Positions 45,172 through 56,569 of a stretch of DNA of 64,000 nt are shown one piece after another; positions within the stretch are counted from its first letter, which is position 1; each line of letters starts with the position of its first letter. The DNA is from Gambelia wislizenii (lineage: Eukaryota > Chordata > Lepidosauria > Squamata > Crotaphytidae), in assembly GCA_030847615.1 (NCBI GenBank), contig JAUMIR010000003.1:60063001-60127000 (forward strand). Direction: 5' to 3'. The notes below the pieces were generated by a model. That model had not been told where the DNA came from. It was given only the letters and a program-made list of their open reading frames with translations, and did not search any database. A program made the translations under genes and the position numbers.

Positions 45172-45939
45172 TTTATTTACACCTTTGGAGGCCGGTGTGT
45201 GCCTTTGTTTCTTTGCCTTGGTTTGACCGCATCAGAAGATTCCCGTTGGCCACGGCTAGCCAACCAGGTAGTTGGGGATGAGCTTTCTTTAGGCCACCTT
45301 TTCTAGGCCCCTCTCCATATGGAGCAAGCAGTGCTCTCCTTAAAAAAGGCTGCTTGGTCGTTCAGAATGCTGCCGAACAAGACTGTCATCTCCCGGGTCA
45401 GGCTTGAGCGACCAATGTCCTGAACCGCCTGCATGCAGGGTTGGGGCTGCGGCTTCCAGTGCATCTTTACACCTGCCGGTTTCGTCCCTCGCCAGTCGCT
45501 ACAGGGCTTTTTCGGAAATGGATTTGTCCTTCGAGCCTGTGCAATGGATTTTTCTGGTGGAGCGCAGCGTGCACAGAACTGGCCTCACCCTTTAAACCAG
45601 AGATTCATCTGCCGTGGCCTTGCAAGCATGGACGTGGCAGTGAGGTCCTCGGGCCGTAGGTTTGATTAGAGTTTCCTTCTCTTAGATGGTTGACCTTACA
45701 GGGTTGGACGAGCACCATCTGCCCGGGTTTGGGATTGGAGTTTTCCTTCTCCTAGGACGGTTGCCACAAGGCTAGAGAGCCCATCCTGCCCTTTGACGCT
45801 CTTTGTCAGACCCTTCGGTTTTGACCTGTCTGGCATGGGAGACCCTACCAGTGGCTATTATGCCACCGCCAGCATAGCTCAAAACACCATTAGGGTACGC
45901 AAGCCTCTCTCCCACGACAAGGGGGCGTCAATGGAGAGG
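45172..45939 (-). promoter_or_regulatory. 5' untranslated/promoter region of the LINE
   Basis: About 770 bp between the 5' target duplication and WNIRTM. It is more GC-rich than the flanks. LINEs carry an internal promoter here; that role is inferred from position. No long frame runs in the element's sense direction. Confidence 0.55.
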
Positions 45940-45951
45940 GGTGAGAAGCAT

Positions 45952-46200
45952 AACAGGTAGGAAACTGGCCAACAATGAAGCAAGATGGGAGTGGTAGTTT
46001 ATCAATATCCAGAGACCCAAAGGTTTACCATACCTGCTGTAGCGTTACTATTGTTGGTTGGCTTCGTTCTTGGTTTTATTATGTGCTGTGCCTAGTTGTT
46101 TTATTGTTTGCATTTTATATTTTAATGTATTGTACACTGCTCAGAGAATCGGTTATCATGCTGATTAATATAGTGTGCAGCAAAATATAGTACATATATT
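45952..46200 (+). repeat. L2-like LINE 3' tail
   Basis: T-rich 'ttgttttattgtttgcattt' and 'ttgtacactgctcagagaatcgg' follow the L2-like tail pattern. Approximate limits. Confidence 0.4.
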
Positions 46201-46264
46201 GTACAGTATGAAAGGCCTGATAAGAAATGTTTGGTTTTTTGGACTATGGTTTAAGCTTCCTTAA

Positions 46265-46505
46265 TAAAGACTCCTAGCAACAGATGGGCTACACCTCATG
46301 GGACTCAGGAAAAATGGGGAATCAACCAGCCTGCAGTTGCTGCAGATATAGTATATGATACAGTACTTTAAATCAAGAAAAAAACAAAATAAGACATCCA
46401 TTGCAGGTCACCACCACAATTTAGAGTACTTTCTTCTGAATATGTACCTTCCTAGAGGTGTTCAAGGAAAGACTGGACAGCTGTCTGTTGGGAATGTTTC
46501 AGGTT
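46265..46505 (+). mobile_element. CR1-like fragments (esterase block and 3' UTR)
   Basis: 'ctagcaacagatgggctaca' reads LATDGLHLM, the end of the CR1 ORF1 esterase as at 35150. Further on, 'tagaggtgttcaaggaaaga' and 'gacagctgtctgttggga' belong to the CR1 3' end. The middle of the element is absent: an internally deleted copy. Confidence 0.6.
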
Positions 46506-46839
46506 TGAGACTAGAATCTGGTCATTAGATGGGATAAGCCATACCCCTAATTATAGGACTCCTAGATAAGCCCTTCCCCCAATTCCAGGACTCTTCTTAA
46601 TCTTGAGCAAATATTTCTCTGTGCTTGTTTCATGCTTGCTTGCTTTGTCTATATATTGAAGAGATGGAACTGGTTAGGAAAACTTAGTTACTTGGTGCTG
46701 GTGGTGATACTGGTGCACAGTTGCCTAAGTCCTATGATGCCTTCTGTTGCTCCCACACTACATTTACCCAGTTACCTAAAGGGCCAGATTTATCCATACA
46801 TCGTTTGGGCTGTTAATTATATGTCCATTGCTTAGAAGC

Positions 46840-47105
46840 AAGGGTGCACCTAGTGATGGCTTCCAGTTATGGAATTCCCTAGTGGACATGCACATTAAGT
46901 TTTCAGTGCAGGCCCTTAAAAGCTTTTAAAATCCTACTTGTTCAAATGTTTTCTTCCTCAATTGGTAGTTAGTGTATGTGTTCTGATCTTAACAACCTTT
47001 AATTAGGATTGAATTCCTCTATTCTGATAATGATGTGTTTATATATTTGTATGTGTCTGCATTCCATTATCATTTGTAAGCTGCTTTATAAAAAGCAGGA
47101 CGGAA
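46840..47105 (+). repeat. L2-like LINE 3' end
   Basis: 'tatggaattccct', 'taaaagcttttaaaatcc' and the terminal 'gtaagctgctttataaaaag' are L2-like. Old. Confidence 0.45.
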
Positions 47106-47149
47106 ATGTTATGAATCAGTGAATGACTAGGTGCAATACCAAGGAGTGG

Positions 47150-47378
47150 AGCCAGTGTGGTGTATGGTTTTAGTGTTGGACTACAGCTCTGGAGACCAGG
47201 GTTCAAATTCCCACTTGGCCATGGAAATCCATTGGGTGACCTTGGACAATTCACACTCTTTCAACCTCAGCAAAGGCAAACCCCCTCTGAATAAATTATG
47301 TGAAGAAAACCTCATGATAGGTTCACTTTAGGGTCGCCATAAGTTGAAAATGACTTGAAGGCACACAACAGCAACAAA
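47150..47378 (+). repeat. Sauria-type tRNA SINE
   Basis: Full-length copy: 'gccagtgtggtgta' start, B-box-like 'gggttcaaattcccac', central 'gggtgaccttggacaattca' block, BovB-like 'gggtcgccataag' and 'gacttgaaggcacacaaca' tail. Confidence 0.9.
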
Positions 47379-47946
47379 TACCAAGGAGTACTGAGCAAAC
47401 AGCAGTGGCAGCTGAGGGCTTTAATGTAAACCCATTCCAGCTTTTACTCTGAACTTTAAAGGAACTATCCAAGGTGCTGAATCCTAGCCCCCAAACACAC
47501 TTAGCATCTTGGCTAAGCCATTTAAAGTTCAGAGTGAAACCCAGTGTGCATTCATCATCCTAACAGTGGAACTTCTGGCTGCCACAGCAGAACATACATT
47601 TCCCAGAAATGAATGCATGCACAGGCTATTACAAGACAATAAAGACATTTCAGTGTGAAGGCATTTCCTCCCAGCCTACCCAAAGCACTCTTAAATAGTG
47701 CTCATAACTGTAGACTTGAGTTGAACAATGTGGAAGGGAGTTTATGCATTCCTAGTTTGAGCTTTATGCCTTAACTCTGCATATGGTCTATCAGTGGATA
47801 TGCAACCCTGTTTAGCAATGGCTTACAGATTACAGGTATACCTCAGTCAAGAAGAAGCTGTATTCCTGGTCATTATTCATTAACAGAAAATTTGGTACCA
47901 GAGACAGAAATAACATGGAATGAATTGGGACAGGTTCCTAAACCAC
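47379..47946. other. Unassigned, with a MITE-like inverted repeat
   Basis: 'tactctgaactttaaa' near 47444 pairs with 'tttaaagttcagagtg' near 47521. No gene supported. Confidence 0.4.
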
Positions 47947-47971
47947 AAAAAAAAAAAAAAAAAAAAAAAAA
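47947..47971. repeat. Poly(A) tract
   Basis: About 25 A; no recognisable retroelement precedes it. Confidence 0.9.
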
Positions 47972-50412
47972 GAAGAGTGTTTCAGTATGTTTCAGCAAAT
48001 TTGTTATTCAAAGCTAGCAAATATTCAGTGCAGATGTGAACTAAAACAACCAGCCCAGGTAAGTCTTGCGTAAGTAAACAAAAATATTTTGAACCTTTTA
48101 AAGAAGAGCTGAAGCCTTCTTCCAAAATGGATCAAGAGATATTTTTTCTTTCACCACCCTCCACTTTTCTTGTGTTTTCCAATTCAGTTGCCAAACTTAC
48201 AGTTTTTTTTTAACAACAACAAAAAAGGCTGGGATAGCTGGTAGCAAGATTATCTGCTCTCCCCTTTTCTCTTGTTTTGTTGTTCCCAAATGATTAATAA
48301 GGGATTCTGGAGGCAGCTGCTATTTACCTTGCCTATTGTAGGTAGGCACAGATAGCCCACACTAGGGATCAGCTAGAGTAGAACCCCATTCTTTTCCAGC
48401 TCAAGTTTTATTTCACTGTTTACTGCAAACACACTGCTGCAAGCTGAATGCTGACAGTCTATGTTTCTCTAGCTCAACTTTCACCATCCTCCCAATGCCA
48501 GTGCAGTTAAAAAACATCCAGTTGGACTGAGGACAAGGAAGAAAAGGGTGGGGGACTGAGGGGCATAAAAAGGCTTTGTAAAATGGAATTTCTTTGTTGG
48601 TTAGCTGAGGTGTTCTGTTACCTATGCTGATAGTTCCCATCTTGGAATATCAAATAATTGGCAATATTTTATAATTTGACTAAGGTGGCCATCCACATAG
48701 TTACAGGTAAACAAGGGACCCTCAAATACCATGGTGGGATTCATGCAAGACCAAGGAAAGGGCCTTTGGAAATTCCCCAAAACAAAAACACCTGGAAGTG
48801 AGTCATTCACTAATCCACTCAACAATAACAAGAGATCTTATTGCTTGTAAAATGGGATCTTCCTTCCCTGCTCCCATTTCAGCAAAATACTGCCTGCTTC
48901 CTATTCAGTTCCAAAGGGTGTCAGCCGTTAGCATCCATTAATGATCATTAACTCTTCAGGAGCACCCATTGTCTAGTCCTGGGAACCTCAGAGAACCATC
49001 GTATTCCACTCAAACTCCTATCCCTTCAGGAGAAATATTTCATATAAATATCACACTAAAACCCCACCAAAGTGTGCACAGTCCCACTTCTTTTCAACTC
49101 CACATCACACTGTGTAGCCAGTCTATTGTCCTCCCCCCCCCCTCACTGTTGGTTTACTTCACGATCTCAGATCTGCAGGTTTGGTATAGTATAACCCGCT
49201 AACCCCTTCCTTTCTCTGTTCCTCTATCCAAATACTTCCTACTACTTTTGATAGCCTCGTGTGAATGTCTGAGGCTTGAGTGTTTGTGTGACTGCTGTTA
49301 ATATTATTTTCCAATAAAGATCATGTAATTGTACCTTAGCCTAGAGTCTCCTCCGTAGTATCTGTACACATAGGTTAAAAGGTCCCACTATTGCCCATCC
49401 TCTTGCTGCCATCTTTGAGCTAATTAAATATTTTCCATACCAGTATTCAAACATCATAGGGTTCCCATGTACCCCTAACAATTTGGGTAACAGTTCCTGT
49501 ACAGTGGAAGGCCTCACCATTCATAAAACTATTTTAGAATTCATGACAGTTTATGAATTTGTTATCAACATTTGTGCACTCTTCGCTGCACCAGCCATCT
49601 CTGTTTTCACAAAGAAGCACAGAATTCATACTTTCCACGAGCTCCTGTGGAACAACTGTAGAATGCAGATCGTAGCAGGTGACAAAGGAACAGTGCTGCT
49701 CTGGTCATTGTGGATTTTGTTGTTACTACAAAGAGTTTGCAGCCTTTCAGAAGCTTCTCTCCCAACCACCTGCTTCAGGGTTATTGGACCACTTTTCTCA
49801 ATCCATCACCACAGCTGGTCAAAGAATTCTTTGCATGCTTCCCTATAGATGCTTCTAAGACCTCTTTGTGCACCTGAACTATACACATTTTCACTGTAAT
49901 AAAGTAAAATGGAATGCAAGCACATTAAGGTCATAGAAAAGAACTTTTCCTCAGATAAATGAACAGCTTTAATAAATGTACAATTAGCAATTCTGACCCA
50001 GAAGTCATGTTCCTGACATTTCAAAGGACCTTTGAACTTGAACTTACGTAATAGAAAGAAATTTAAATTTAAAGAAACATCACCAGGCAAAAGGTTCCAA
50101 CCTGTATAGTTTTTAGTGACTGCTTAAAACCTTGCATTATTAGAGTTTCAATACTGAATGCCATCTTACTGTCACTAAAATTTTTAAAATCCTTCTGAGG
50201 AATGCTTGTAATTACTGTTGCCTTATGTTCAAATACATCAGATGTTAGGTACTAAAAAAACCCTGGGTCAAGCACACAATGGGTTGTTTGCCTGTACCAT
50301 TGGGTGTTTGTGGCTATCTTAGGGAGCAGTTTTTCCAAATTGCAGGGTATGTGTATATGACCCCAGCGAGAAGGGCCTGGCAGCTGAAAACTGTCATAGT
50401 GGTAGTGATCAA
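47972..50412. other. Unassigned sequence
   Basis: The 121-codon plus-strand frame at 49483-49848 has no recognisable domain. No repeat could be assigned in this 2.4-kb stretch. Confidence 0.4.
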
Positions 50413-50812
50413 GGCATTGAAGGGGAAAGGGGACAGATGAGCAATCTTACCCCCTTCCCACATGTGATTGTTGCTGTGATGGGGCCATGGCAGGGGTGAA
50501 GGGGGAGTGAGATTACTCCTCCGTCCCCTTCCCCCTTCGTCCCTGCCATGTCCCTGCTATGGCAGTGGTCAGGGGGGCAAAGGGGGAAGGGGAGGATGTG
50601 ATCTCGCCCCCCCTTCCCCCTTCAATTGCCACACTGGTGGGGCCATGTTGGGGGAGAAGGGGGAAGGGAGGGGGGAGGAGTGAACTTGCCTCCCCCCTTT
50701 CCCCCGGAACAGGGGGATGCCCCCCTGGATGGCGTTCACTATTATCTTCAGAATTCACCATCTGCAGGAGGTCCCGGAACCAATCCCCCTCGGATATGGG
50801 GGTGCTACTGTA
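50413..50812. mobile_element. GC-rich polypurine repeat with a Tigger-like right terminus
   Basis: Three loose units with 'gggaagggg' and 'ggggccatg' blocks include a palindrome (ccatggcagggg... against ...cccctt..gtccctgccatg) near 50487-50552. The right end 'ggaaccaatccccctcgg' to 'gggggtgctactg' and TA is a Tigger-type terminus. The left end was not found. Confidence 0.5.
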
Positions 50813-50814
50813 GT

Positions 50815-50945
50815 TTAGTGAGGCCTAAGAGCATTCTGGCTGACAATTCTAAATGCCCCTCCCTAAACTTCAAATCCCAGAATTCCATAGGAGGCAGCCA
50901 GAACAGTTAAAGTGGAATAATAGCACAACTCTGTTCTAGAGGGCT
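50815..50945. repeat. hAT-like MITE half copy
   Basis: 'cttcaaatcccagaattcc' and 'cagttaaagtggaataatag' match 27090-27180. Confidence 0.55.
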
Positions 50946-50997
50946 GTAGTTCTTGATGCGTGGATTAGACCCAAGGAAAACAAGCCATCTATTCCTA

Positions 50998-52043
50998 GGA
51001 CCCGTTTACACGGGCAAATATTCCTCTAAATATACCGCAAAGATAGCTCATTGTTCCCACGGATCACACCACAGCATCACCTCATTCAGAAGGGGGGGGG
51101 AGGTAAAACACTCAAATATAGCGTGGCAAGGGATGTCGCCACTTTTGCCGGTATATTTGCAATGTAGCGCATTATTGGCAGTGTAAACAACCATTCCACT
51201 AAGGGCTGCAGCAGAGCTGCACTGTGATTGGTTGCTATGATGAAGGAGTGGGCTTAAAAGAGGGGGACTGAGGGAAGGAGATTCAGTAGTGATCAGGAAA
51301 TGGAAAAATCCTCTCTGCTATTTTGCAAGTCTGCCAAGAAAAAGGATTCACAAGACCTTTCAGTCAGGGGAAGATCTGTTCTGCCCATAAAGTTCCCATC
51401 TTGTCAGCTCTCCTTGGGAGAGGGAGAGAGCGAAAGCGAGAGAGCGAGCGAGCGAGCGAGAGAGAGAGAGAGAGCACAAGAGAGAAACCATTTCACTAAG
51501 GGCTGCAGCAGAGCTGCATTGTGATTGGGGGAGGGAGGGAGAGTGAGGGAGGGAGATTCAGTAGCGATCAGGAAACTTTGAAAAATCCTCTGCTATTTTG
51601 CAAGTCTGCGAACCCTGACTAAACAAATCGTGCTGAAAAAACTTGTGATATGTTCACCTTAGGATCCACGGCATGGGCAGCAAGGTCTTTCAGCGGAGAT
51701 GCCAGGGCAGATGGGGAGATTGCTGTGTCTCTGCTTTGGGGAGTGACTGAGTTCATTTACAGGCAGATTTAGAGAGATATAGAGACAGAGCCACTTCTTT
51801 GATCTTCCCCCCTGCTATTTTGGCGGTCTGTGAGTCTTTCTTTAGCTAGAAAATGCAGGGCTTCAAAGGAGAGTCTATGTTCTTCCCCATAAAGCCTTCC
51901 TCTGCTTGGGAGGCCACGTCCCCCACACTTTTTCAAGTCTGAACGAAAAAGCAGCATAATTAGAAAAAAAACCTGACCGTCACAGCTACGGAAAAGAATT
52001 AAAGTGCAAGCTGCTGCAATAAATCTGCCGTGTAAACGAACCC
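50998..52043. mobile_element. GTTTACACG-type transposon, 1046 bp, with internal duplication
   Basis: Left end GGACCCGTTTACACGGG; right end inverted GGGTTCGTTTACACGGC; CTA flanks both sides (50995-50997, 52044-52046). A direct repeat (about 51191-51345 and 51488-51610) shares 'actaagggctgcagcagagc', 'tgtgattgg', 'ggagattcagtag' and 'gctattttgcaagtctgc'. It also holds a (GAGC)n/(GA)n tract (51419-51475) and a SINE-like piece at 51610-51668. The body is related to 27882-30208. Confidence 0.75.
51610..51668 (+). repeat. Sauria-type SINE fragment
   Basis: 'aacaaatcgtgctgaaaaaa' and 'gttcaccttaggatcca' match the SINE middle/tail; inserted or captured in the transposon. Confidence 0.5.
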
Positions 52044-52046
52044 CTA

Positions 52047-53435
52047 GTTAGTGCAAGAATCTCTGATACATTCATGGAGTTCTTTTGCCCACAAGCCCTG
52101 CTCCATTTACTTTAGTGGAAGAGAGGGGAAGGCCAGAAGAGAAAGACAGCATGTAAAGGTTCCTTGCTGTCCTCTAATGAATGGGGTACGTAAGCTCCAA
52201 ATGACATGAGAGTGCACAAGAAGCTCTGCATTCAAGGTGTGATTTTTCCAAACTTTTCATGGCAATAACTTTACAAAGTGGAATCTTATTTTAGGTATAG
52301 CTCAACTACTTTTACATCCTATAATGGAGGAACACTTTATCATGCTGGTTGACAGCATAATCTCTATTCATAACATGTATTCAAGCTTGACATTGAAAAT
52401 TAAAAGGCAGCTTCGAATACTTCAGTTATTAATAGCCAGAGTAGAACAAAACTTGAGTTTTAGCTTCATTGTGATAAAATGATAGATGTAGAGGATACGG
52501 TGGACATTGTGTAGCTTTTTCTAAATACATGAGAGCCCCCCCCCCCGCATTTATTTCTCTGGGAGGCAAATATTGCCTACAGCATTTGTACAGTTAAAGC
52601 TACTTTTTAAAACGTTTTGATGATTTCAGTGGGAGAGATGTACAACACAACCCTCAGGATGTTTGTGCAGAAGCAAGCCCCATTGAGTTCAATGGCATTT
52701 TTGCCTGGGTAGATGGACATAAAATTCCAGCCTCAAGCATGCACCACCAGATGTCAGTGAAATCACTTTAAATATAGAGCCTTGTCTGATGTGTGGAGAG
52801 TCAGTTTTCCTAGGGATGATATAAAAGTGTACAGTGTTTGACTTATGGTTATTTTTTTCACCTTGCAATGGAAACCTATACAATTTTGCTAGCAATGTTC
52901 AGCCACTCAGCTTTGAATTTTTGATTGCTGATCTCTTTCTTTTCATATCTTATATCATTTTCTATTTCATGGCCTTAATTACACTAAATTACCTTTTTAG
53001 GCAAAGAATTGCTTTTTATAATTTCTTGTATTTCTTCTGTGCAGAAGACCAGAGAGTATGCCAGGATAAAAGAGGTTATCCAAGGATATTTTCTGATCTA
53101 CTAGACACAATCTTTATTTAGAATTGGAGCTGGCAGAAGGAAAATGTTTATAGGTTAGAAGATGGAAAGAAGGCCATGATGGACATCTGCCACACTATTG
53201 TCTCACTGGAAGATAAAGCCATAAGTAAGTAAATACAATGACAAGGAATCCAATAGTGCACTTCTGCTGGTTGTTTACATTGGAAGCCTCCTATAATTGT
53301 TTCCCCTTGCAATTTTCAACCATTCAGCTGCCAAGTTAAAAACAGCTTTTTATTAAAGCCATTGGTACCTAAGGAGTTTGTCCAGATCTGTGCACAGGCA
53401 TGGTTTGAAACTGTTGTCAACTTGTTTAAATGTGC
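52047..53435. other. Unassigned sequence
   Basis: No gene or repeat recognised; C-run near 52535. Confidence 0.4.
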
Positions 53436-53439
53436 TTTT

Positions 53440-53570
53440 TGTCTGTTCCTCAGTAGCCTACATTTTAACTTGCTGTAAACTGTTAAGTCTTTTTTGATAG
53501 TATGCTGCCCTGAGGTCCCATGATATGTGGTAGGATGTAGGCATTTTTATAAACAAACAAAGGAACATCA
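53440..53570 (+). repeat. L2-like LINE 3' tail
   Basis: 'tatgctgccctgaggtccca' and 'ataaacaaacaaagg' match the L2-like 3' end. Confidence 0.5.
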
Positions 53571-53734
53571 AAATGATTGGTGATCTCTAAAACCAGCCCT
53601 GGAGGAGTGGGAAGTCCTCTGGGGATAGAGAGGTCATGGGAGAGGAAGAAAGATCCATTGTGACCACCAGCACAAAGTTCAATTTAGCCCCAAAGGCAGA
53701 GGCGTGTTTTCACTCTCTAGGTTCTATGATGTCA

Positions 53735-54055
53735 TAAGGCAGGAGTGAGCAACTGTGTGAAACAAGAGTGCTACATTAGCCCCCCGCCCATCCGCTGCAC
53801 TCCCCCACCCCAACAAAAAGGTCAAGTTTTGGTCCTCAAATCTCATCAAACACCCTATAGGGGACATGAGAGCATATTCTGGTATATTTTCAGGCTCCTG
53901 GGACATTTTAGGCCCAGGACGGGCCTTTTTTAAGCACCTCTTCATTTTCGGGATATGGCCTCTCTTGGGTCTACAATGGCTTGTGAGGGAGGAGGGAGCA
54001 AAATGTGACAAACCTCTCCCCAACCTCTAGAGGGCCTTTGGGGGGCATTCCTGCT
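53735..54055. repeat. Dispersed repeat similar to 19640-20040
   Basis: 'gcaggagtgagca' start and shared wording further in; family unidentified. Confidence 0.35.
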
Positions 54056-54255
54056 GTAAGGGGAATCATACATAGAGAATGACAGAGTTGAAATTCACTG
54101 TCTGTCTTCTTCAATGTTCATATTTTTAGTGGGATGGCATATACTATATGTGCACAGATCAGGGCTACAGAAAGTGGGGGTCCCTGGGCCAGTGCTGATT
54201 TGCAAACAATCTTAAATGTTCTAGATGTTAATGAACTACCAGTAACAGAAACTAT

Positions 54256-54854
54256 GGAGATTATCAGACAGCAAGAAAAAAAGTTACCGTCCCACAGTCT
54301 CCTCTCCCGCCCCTCTCCCACCCCTGTCCCAGCACAATAATGTAAAATTTCAGACTTACCTTGTTCATGCGTGTGGGCTGTCCAGGAGTGAATGGACTCT
54401 AATGGAGCTCCATTCACTTCCTGGAAGGAAATCCTGCCAGTTCTCATGAGAAGATGAGAGTGTGGGAAATTCAAAAATAAAAAGCAAAATAATACATAAA
54501 AAGTGACAGCAAGCACAAAAACACACTTAAAACTTAACAAGTAACCCCGGGAGGGTACAAAAAAGTGTGTCACTTACCTGATGTCCTGATCAAACCCAGA
54601 AGTTTTCTGACATGGACCTCCCATTGAGGCTGGGATTGCACGAGTGACCAGGCACTTTTTCACTCGCAGGACATTCCGTTACAGAAACGGAACGGTGGAT
54701 CCATTCATGGCTTAGCCTGTGAATAAAAAGCAGTGCTAGCATAACGACAGCTGAACAGGAGCATTACGAGAGGGGAACATTGTCTGAAAGGGAAGCCCTT
54801 TAGTGATCTCCTGGTGTCATGATAATGCCATATTTAGCGTGTCTGATAATCTCC
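54256..54854 (+). mobile_element. GGAGATTATCAGAC-type inverted-repeat transposon, 599 bp
   Basis: Terminal inverted repeats GGAGATTATCAGACA are perfect at both ends. The body ('gctccattcacttcctgg', 'gtgtgtcacttacctgatg', 'tggacctcccattg', 'cctttagtgatctcctgg') is shared with 55756 and 63230. Flanking triplets differ (tat/aaa), so no target duplication survives. Non-autonomous. Confidence 0.85.
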
Positions 54855-54974
54855 AAAATGTTATTCTTTTTATTTATTTTTTTGCATTGGCTCAGAGAAC
54901 TTTGGTCTTAAATTGTTAAACTTAAGATTTAAAATTGAGAACTTAAAATGTACTTGTCACTCAAATAAATGAAG

Positions 54975-55035
54975 AAACTGGCCAAGGCTGATGGCAACTG
55001 GAGTCCAACAACATTTGGAAGGCCACAAGTTCTCT
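54975..55035. repeat. Short repeat ('gtccaacaacatttgg')
   Basis: Inverse arm of the family at 27255. Confidence 0.45.
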
Positions 55036-55329
55036 AGTCATGCTTTATAGGAAAACTGCTTCTTGGAAGGTAACAGCCTGCTCAACATTCCTGTGATCTT
55101 AATATCCTGGCTGAAAGCTATTAGTTATAACGGTTAAGTTATAAGAGCTCTTGAAGTCTTGTTTTCATCATGTGCTTCTTGAAACCCTGATTTCCAAGTA
55201 GAATTGGTCTCATTACAGTATGAGGAGTGGAAACTTGACAATTTGTTGTCTCCTTTTTACTATATTTAGCTCTTCCATCTCCATCCTTCTGCAAAAGTTT
55301 TATTAATTACATCTGTTGATCATAAAATA
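55036..55329. other. Unassigned sequence
   Basis: No recognised feature. Confidence 0.4.
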
Positions 55330-55559
55330 CACTTGTCCCTTCATATTTGCTGGGGTTTGGTTCCAGGAGCCCCCATGGGTACTAAAATCCATGAATACTC
55401 AAGTCCCATTATATGTAATGGCATAGCAAAATGGTGTCCCTGATATAAGATGGCAAAATCAAGGTTTGTTTTTTGGATTATTCTTTTTTAAATAATATTT
55501 TCAAGCCGTGAATACTTAAATCCGTGGATACCAAATCCGTGGATACGGAGGGAGAACTG
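55330..55559 (+). mobile_element. Tigger-like MITE
   Basis: CACTTGTCCCTTCATATTTG after TA, ending 'gagggagaactg' before TA. 230 bp, same structure as 8050-8275 and 35871-36100. Confidence 0.85.
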
Positions 55560-55737
55560 TAGCTTTAATTTTTTGTTGCAGCCTTAGGCATTCCCTTCCC
55601 ACACTTGTCCTTTCTTCTGTAGGCCTATGCCTTTTCTCCCATTGCCTTTTCTCCCATTGTGGTTTAACTTCTTTGACCCCTTCTATGTCCCAGCCTTCAA
55701 GCTCTTAAAGAGTACCTGAAGTACCTGTCATGTCCTG

Positions 55738-56545
55738 CATGGTGAGGTAATCTGAGAAGATTTTCAGACAGGGACCATATATAGCGTCCCTGTCTCACTA
55801 GCTATTTTCCACCCGTTCCGTCCCTGTTGCACTCAATTTTTTCCCCAGCCCTACCTTTCTAGTGCGACATAAACAGCTCCCCTCCCCTCCAGCCGCTCAG
55901 GAAGTGAATGGAGCTCTTGCCGAGCCCCATTCACTTCCTTATTTGAAATCCCAATCATGCAGGAATTCAAAGTTTAAAGCAAGAATACACACTCTAAATT
56001 CAACCAAAGCAGCTAATCACATTTTAAAACCCCCAAATAACCTGGGGAGGGGGAAAAAGTGTGGCACTTACCTGGATGTCCCAATCGCACCAGGAAGTGT
56101 TTGGCAGGGACCTCCCACTGTGGCTGGCATCATGCCAGCATAACGGGCCACAGTTTCAGACGCCAATGATTCCATGACAGAGATGGAATGGGTGATATGT
56201 TGACAGCTTAAGCCATCAATAAAAAAGAATGAGGGCTAAACGGAAAGGGGCATGGGATGTGGATGACGTTGTATGAAAAGTTGGCCCTTTGGCAATCTGG
56301 CGATCTCCTGGTGTTCCTGGAAAGCCATATTAAGGGTGTCTGATAATCTCCTGAGTGTTGGACTAGGACTCTAGGATACCAGGATTCGAATGCCTGCTCA
56401 GCCATGGAACCCCACTGGGTAACCTTGGGAAAGTCACGCTCAGCCTTAGAGGAAGGAAATGGCAAAGCTCCTCTGAATAAATCTTGAAAAGAAAACCTCA
56501 TGATAGGGTTGCCAGAAGCCAAATTGAAAGTGCTCAACAACAAAT
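55738..56545 (+). repeat. Sauria-type SINE split by a transposon
   Basis: The body at 56352-56545 starts abruptly in the tRNA head ('gagtgttggactaggac') right at the MITE edge. The few bases before the MITE (55738-55755) resemble the missing head. Tail 'ccagaagcc...gtgctcaacaacaa' is decayed. Confidence 0.6.
55756..56351 (+). mobile_element. GGAGATTATCAGAC-type transposon, 596 bp
   Basis: Termini GAAGATTTTCAGACAG and (inverted) GGAGATTATCAGACACC, flanked by TGA on both sides (55753-55755, 56352-56354). The body follows the copy at 54256. Inserted within the SINE head. Confidence 0.8.
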
Positions 56546-56569
56546 TATCTCTCCAGTGAATACTAGATC

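Larger units (their letters stand above)
42335..45939 (-). mobile_element. Near-complete non-LTR retrotransposon (Vingi/Ingi-like), 3.6 kb
   Basis: Flanked by perfect 12-bp direct repeats GGTGAGAAGCAT (42323-42334, 45940-45951), the product of one insertion event. On the minus strand: a 5' UTR of about 770 bp (45939-45170), endonuclease start, RT, a C-terminal zinc-finger, then 'gaaaagcc' and a (GA)n tail of about 20 bp against the target duplication. A GA-repeat tail rather than poly(A) is shared with the 11945-13484 copy. Clade placement is by resemblance of the RT/C-terminus and could be another member of the I/Jockey group. No RNase H domain is seen. Confidence 0.85.

Noticed and set aside
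9294..45939. One large inverted duplication carrying the GTTTACACG element and the LINE together
   Set aside because: On the plus side the order is element then LINE; on the minus side a true inversion would put the LINE first, but the element again comes first, and each has its own target duplication.
49483..49848. 121-codon frame with hydrophobic stretches as a possible gene
   Set aside because: No family motif, no splice or promoter support, and unrelated to neighbours.
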